Positions 58,368 to 64,000 of a stretch of DNA of 64,000 nt are shown piece after piece; positions within the stretch are counted from its first letter, which is position 1, and each line of letters starts with the position of its first letter. The notes under the pieces are model-generated. The model searched no databases, had not been told where the DNA came from, and saw only the letters and a program-made list of their open reading frames with translations. The position numbers and the translations under genes are program-made. Source of the stretch: Glandiceps talaboti (taxonomy: Eukaryota; Hemichordata; Enteropneusta; Spengelidae); contig NC_135564.1 of assembly GCF_964340395.1 (NCBI RefSeq), positions 7,267,361-7,331,360 on the forward strand, given 5' to 3'.

Positions 58368-61300
58368 TGTTTTTGATCTTGGTATGTTCTATTTGTTGTG
58401 TTTAACTTTGTGTTTAGTAGTGATGGCTCAAATTAATATTTGCTTAATATGTAAATTTAATTTATATTAAGATTTAAATTAAATTAAAATTTAACCGAGT
58501 ACTCTGATACATATGCAGATTAACTTTTAGATTGGTAATCAATAACCAGATGACCCGTCTTATGATGCCAGTAATGACTATAACTGTATATGACTTAATT
58601 TGCCTTAAAAAGTGTCAAAATATGTAGATGCCCAGACTGAGGTTCATATGTACAACCTTTAATCTTCACGTCCTTCGAAATTATATCCACTTGATTTTCA
58701 TTAACGGATAGTAAGCGTCGCGTGGTATGACATCAGTGACGTAGTACCCTGACGATGAAAATGGAATGTATATGTGTAGCTATCATTAAAACTGATAACC
58801 ATACGGTCATCCAAACCTGGCCTTTACAGTTCGATGAGTGACGACCTTAGAATTAGTTGAACCGAACATCAGCATTTCCCCAAAAATACTCAGAACTACT
58901 GTAACTTTATTTAAAAACCAACTGCACCTGTTGTTGAACGATTAAACACTTTTAAATGCCAGATCATTAGGTATATTATACGGAGTGAAATAATAATGTG
59001 ATATGTACTCATTCAGATTCGCAGTCGATCAGTAATGTGGATGTAACGGTTTTGTGAGAAATATCGATATATGAGGCCTAATACAAAAAAAATTGTGTGG
59101 TTACGGGATCTGATTAAGCTCAATTTTAGAGTAGGTGATGTAGGTAGATTTTGTATGTTATTTATTTTAAATATTGTTTTTTCATATGTAAATGTCTACT
59201 TCAGGTAGTTATGTTTTCCATTGTTTTCCATGTGGTCTCTGTGTTATTTGTTTCTTCTCATCAGAAGCATAGCCATTACAGTTAGAAAGAACAATTTCTA
59301 TTGTCTTTTTAAGTTGATGTCAGTTTCCGTATCCACCATTTCTTGCGAGACTTCACAATTTCGCGATTTTTTGTTATTTTTTCCTCGAATATGTAAAAAC
59401 AAGTTTACCGTCGGCGTGAAAAACTAGGTGGGGGCCGAGTAACGGGGACCATTTTTTAGGCCTGATCAACGAATCATTACTGAACCATATTCATCCAGTT
59501 ATACTTAAAAATTGTTTTGTGAGAAAGGTTATACATGTTGAATATATATGTTTTTTCAGAAATGTCTGGAAAATAGACAAACTTTTGCAGCAAAAGTATC
59601 TTTTTTGTACTGTTTACGCACCATATAAATTGTTACTTTGTCGATGCAGTACATTTTACTGTTAAGACGAATAGTCACGACTGTAACGTACCACAGGAGA
59701 AGAAATTTACCAAAGGCGACCTCACTTTTCTGGTGTTATTATTCAAAACATGAGGGTGAAATAATGCATGCTCCAGACAAAATACGTAAATTACATTATA
59801 ACAAACGCATTGAAAATATAAAAGTATTTCGACCATTACTGGAGAAACAGATACTGTACACCACATTTGTCGATAAAGATTTCTAGGACATATGTTCCCC
59901 CGTCACGAATTCCTTTTCGTACTAATGTTATAATTTGGTGCATAGGCAAATGATTTGCTAGAAGTTTGAGACTTTTCAAGACACCATACCTGTAAATGAA
60001 CGGGTTTATATGATATGTGTATGATGTTGGATACACCAAATGTACTACCGATGACTGCCAAGGGCATCTCCTAGCAGTATCAAAATCCAGACCAGCATAT
60101 CTGAAATAATGTCCATGAAGAAATTGGGCGGATGAAACTTCACCTGAGGTACTGCATGTATTGCACATCTCCACTACTATTATTCAAGAATTATTATTTA
60201 CAATTTAATATCTTATAAACCCCTTTAAATATTATTGAAACTCACCAAAACATATACACGCAGAGCTTGTAGCAGCATGGATCAAATTGCAGCATTTGAG
60301 TTTATGTTACTATTCGCTGCTTTTGATGTTTTCTATACCGTAAAGAATTAAATATGATCGTACATTGCCTGAAATCCCAGACGGCAAACTGAAGTTGTAA
60401 GCATTAAAAGGATTTGAGGGAAAAGTAACATATGATCAATGAAACCGTAGGGACTTACGAACGAATAGAAAAAAAGCCAAACACGCTACACAGATTAAAG
60501 TTGTCAAAAGTTTCAATCATTTGCAAATACCGTAAGAATTTTCAAACCGTCGCACCATAATCCTGTGATGTTTCGTTTCTTCAATAGTTATTCCTTTATG
60601 CTGACAATGCCTGTACCCTTGTTCCAACGATGGTTCATTGGCACCTGTTGCAATTTATTTTAGATTATATGTACCTGTTCTCTTCATTTCATCGTTTGTT
60701 TGGAGACTGTTATTTCGGTGAACTTTTATGTCATATGTACCTGTTCTCTTCACTTCTGAATCATGGTTTCTTTTGAGACTGCTATTTAGATGATGTTTAT
60801 ACTTTTTATGTTTGTATGTGACTGTGTTCAGTTAAAATATAGGCCGGGGACCAATTTCTCTAAATGTTTCAAATCTCTGTAAACTTTGCCATATGACAGC
60901 ATGTTCCTTCGCAACTCACTTCCTTAACGTACAATTACAAAGATTTTCAAGTATTTAGGTGCTTTCAATTACTCATATTAATTCACAGATCTTGGATTGA
61001 GTTACAGTAATGGACTTAGTCTATATACTATCAACTAACATAGCAACGTTCTTGTTTTAACGTAAACATTCAAAATAAATTCCCATTTCTCAATCATAAC
61101 GCCACTTTAAAAAGCAATCTCAATGTAAGATAGAGCCCAATATACGATTGAATATTTTTATAAATAAAAACTTGCCTTTAACCTGCTTTATTGCATGACA
61201 ACGTCACCGTGAAGAATTGTACACAATGATCAAAGGATTGAACGCATACAACCCGCGAAAAGCCCCAGTGCGTTTGCTCTAATGACATGAGCTAAGGAAT

Positions 61301-61945
61301 GGTGACAAATGAGGTAAAAACAACAGTACATGAAAATGATACAAATACAACAGTGGTGCCTTGGTGTGGAAGTTCAGAAGACTCTTTTATCAGTTTGTTT
61401 ATATATGTGGAAGCTGTAATGCAACATCAACAATTGTACTTGATTGCTATAACATTTTGTATTCTATCAGCAGTTATGGGATCCTAGCTCTTGTGGTGTT
61501 TATTTGATATTGCTTTGCTTTATCGACGCTAATTATATTGCATGTCTTTGCATGGAACTTGTTTAATTCCTGCTTAACAAGAGCAAGCAAATGTGTTGGT
61601 ATTTTGTTGCGCTTGTTCTATTATCAACTCCGAATTTACGTCACGTACGTTCATATCATTGTCCAATTTTCAGTGCAAAAGGAAGTGCTGTAGCGGAACA
61701 ATTTCTATGCAAATCTTTCTTTTGAAAGCTTTGGGAATTGTAATTCAAAGTCTGGAGTATAGTGATCGCACTCCCATTATTTCCTGTAGTTTAATAACTT
61801 AGGATTTCCTTAGTAGGGGACGAATTTTTTGAACTATTAACTTCTTTATTTGTACAGTGAATGCATTTTTATTTCAAATTAATCTATTTGTATGCAACGA
61901 CGATGTTTACAAAGATGAAGTAAGTAGTCAAAGTTTGACAAGAAG
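58368..61945. other. Probable intronic, gene-free stretch
   Basis: No exon matching the rest of an ANF receptor is recognised. A tandem duplication of about 66 bp lies at 60666-60729 and 60732-60800 (shared ATATGTACCTGTTCTCTTCA, then GAGACTG.TATTT). Open frames at 59638-59886 (plus) and 59836-60174 (minus) overlap in part and have no recognisable domain. Confidence 0.5.
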
Positions 61946-62330
61946 ACCCCGTTTACACGATGCCGGTTTGAAATGAAAACGAAACTACTTTGCAGCGTTT
62001 GCAATTACCGTTCACACGGAGACGCTAAAAATGTGTTTGAAAACGATTCGAAAGTCGACCGTTTTCATTCGACGAAGCAAGGCTATGTCAAAGGGCCAAA
62101 ACTGAAAGAATTGAAAAAGGCGTCGTATAACGACCGAAAACAGTTTAAAAACGTAACCCCAGTGATAACATACTTAAGCTTGCTCCGAATCTTTGTGTTA
62201 TTTTTGCATATGTTCAACACTACAGCATCGCTATCGATTTGTTCTGTCTTCCGTGTAAACAGTCAAAAACGTTTGTCGGTTTTTCGTGTAAATACACAAC
62301 GTTCTAAAGCGAAAATAATACTATTTATTT
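61946..62330. mobile_element. Candidate non-autonomous DNA transposon fragment with GTTTACACG motifs
   Basis: The left side has CCCCGTTTACACGATGCCGG (about 61947-61966) and, about 60 bp on, CGTTCACACGGAGACG. The right side has the motif inverted: CCGTGTAAACAG (about 62250) and TCGTGTAAATACA (about 62285). The segment is rich in CGTTT/AAACG, unlike its surroundings. The motif at both ends in opposite orientation fits a small DNA transposon. I could not define exact termini or a target-site duplication, and the superfamily is unknown. The 120-codon frame at 61973-62335 falls inside and is not called as a gene. Confidence 0.45.
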
Positions 62331-64000
62331 TGTAGCGTTTTTATTTGGCAACGTGGTCGTGCAAATGCAGTGGCTAAGATGGTTAAAAGAACAGTTTTCC
62401 CCAAGTGATTTCTATACAAATATCTACACCAAGAAGTCAAATTTAACTTGTTGGTCGAATTTGTCGGAATATAGTTATTTCGACGCGGCGCATCTCGCTT
62501 GTCAACACAGTCTTTTTTTTACACAAAAAACAGTACGCATTGGCATTTATAGACGATCACTGGACTTTAAATTCATTCGTTAGGTATCACTATCCGTGTA
62601 ATTTGAACAGTTATAGAAATTAGTCGTATTTATTCAATTCGAAGTCATGAGTACCAATCCGCATGAGTTGCTTAGACAATATAAATAGTTCATTCGAGAT
62701 ATATTTCTTTCCATTTAGATGGAACTAATAATTTAAAGCGGATACCTTGAAACTTGCCAAAGTCGAACCTCAATAAATGGTATCTTATATTAAAAACTCA
62801 TACACTTGCAAGGAGAAGTTACGAAAATAATGCAACATGCAATATAATTGAAAAAAAATTCATTTTTCCATTCTGAACCTTGGAACGAGTCGTTCTTAAA
62901 GATTGAATTACAAAACAGTATATTAAAAATTAAGGATCCAACATATTTCTTGGAATGAAAAATTTCCAATCTTTCTTTGTTTTATGGAATTTTCAAATGT
63001 TCACACATAAATAGCTGCCTTTACGAGGCTCCCTAAGTTTGTAGCCATTATGCTATGCTCGTGTAACACTAGTTTTCATGTCTATACGACATTTTGCGCG
63101 GAAAAAGATAAACAAAACAGTACACGATATAGTGAAACTATAATCTAACACAAACATCCTTTCCTTTAACTCTCATATGATTTGGTTTCTTTTATCCAAT
63201 TTGAACGGTTTTTATTAAATCAGCCAGGGAGCATATTGCTCGAGTACAATCTATCCCGTGTCATTTTAATGAGTTGCAGTCTTCTTAACATACAACAACA
63301 GTTATGGAATGTTGTAATTTCACGTTTCATTGAGCTATGTGACGAACGCGAGTGTGTCTTTAGTGTCTTCACAGGTAGACTATTAATTTGTGAGTGTGGG
63401 AATAATGATTGTAACATTTCGGGTAAACACGTACGGAATATTTGTCTTGCCATCTCAAGTATACCTAATTGCCTGTTCCTTTACTGAAACTTCCATTCCT
63501 TAATCTCAACACATATGGTGACGTCTACTTGAAAACTCGACCTCTGAAATGCAATAGAAGTTTGCTGATTATTGTTAATACAATCTAAATACGACTGGTA
63601 GTAGTTTCCTTCAAATTACAGATTGACCAAGACTGTTGCGAATTTATGAATTCTCCTTTTGTGTAGGGAATGTATGGTACGTAGGACAAATCAACAAACA
63701 CATGCATAACGCGGACGTTCTTAGGATACAGGCGAGGATATAAGTTCAATAGCCTCGTTCTAAATCCAAAACGTAATTTCCGGTTTGGATTCCCCAATCT
63801 AACTGTAAGCGACAGATAAGGAATGGTGAAAACTGAAAAGCCATGTCATCATTAGCCTGACTTTGATATTGTAGATTTTGTACGTTCACATATAGTTCTT
63901 ATCTCAGATGAAAAATCGCTTTAACTAGTCATTTTGTTACGATCTGATCGACTGAATGCAATGTTAAAGAGATCTCAAAATAGAAAAGACGTATGTTGCC
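62331..64000. other. Gene-free stretch to the right edge
   Basis: Open frames at 62353-62583 and 63182-63487 have no recognisable domain, and the second is matched by an open frame on the opposite strand. No receptor exon is recognised. The first 250 bp may continue the transposon-like segment to the left, as CG-containing motifs (TTTCGACGCGGCGC) persist. Confidence 0.5.

Noticed and set aside
59221-59427. Possible second receptor exon: TTTCTTCTCATCAG acceptor at about 59251-59264 in a phase compatible with exons A and B
   Set aside because: The translated sequence lacks any resemblance to the ANF domain. Pyrimidine-AG acceptors are common by chance in AT-rich introns.
59836-60174. 112-codon minus-strand frame
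   Set aside because: No domain, signal peptide or family signature. It overlaps a plus-strand frame at its end and no splice context is evident.
61299-61487. Small frame with a hydrophobic C-terminus (62 codons)
   Set aside because: No family resemblance, a weak start context and no splice evidence. It is not a recognisable membrane segment of the receptor.

Overview
This window looks like nuclear DNA from an animal, most likely an aquatic invertebrate. It is AT-rich and almost gene-free for its first 54 kb. It is full of long microsatellites and carries decayed transposable-element remnants. The only convincing protein-coding sequence is a pair of intron-interrupted first exons near the right end. 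I cannot fix the phylum. The microsatellite load and the non-LTR retrotransposon fragment fit a mollusc, hemichordate, lancelet or similar animal, but this is inference.

Layout. From 1 to about 54.2 kb I find no gene I can defend. The non-coding sequence is broken up by simple repeats: (CTGT), a drifting pentamer, four long (TA) or (CA)/(TA) tracts, (TATG), (ATAC), (GA), (CAGA), (ACC), (TAC), and a TTG-to-TTC compound array of about 265 bp. Several short local duplications are also present. Three structured elements stand out. One is a foldback element of about 540 bp at 39645-40187. The second is the 3' end of a dead non-LTR retrotransposon on the minus strand at about 46987-47575, with reverse-transcriptase C-terminal coding and two in-frame stops. 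The third is a pair of direct repeats of about 80 bp, 975 bp apart, at 34811 and 35788.

The coding part is at 54353-55053 and 56496-57199, both on the plus strand. Each is an open reading frame with a signal peptide and the N-terminal half of an ANF-receptor-type ligand-binding domain, closest in feel to receptor guanylate cyclases (natriuretic-peptide-receptor type). Both end at the same homologous place, in the same phase, with the same AG-AAG-TAG|GTA donor context. The 1.44 kb between them holds no recognisable further exon. They are therefore either alternative first exons feeding a shared downstream receptor body, or tandem partial duplicates. Nothing recognisable as exon 2 is seen in the 6.8 kb left in the window, so the body of the receptor would lie beyond the right edge.

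Right of the exons, 57.2-64 kb looks intronic. It holds a (TTG) microsatellite, a 66-bp local duplication, and a probable non-autonomous DNA transposon fragment at about 61946-62330 with repeated GTTTACACG-type motifs in both orientations.
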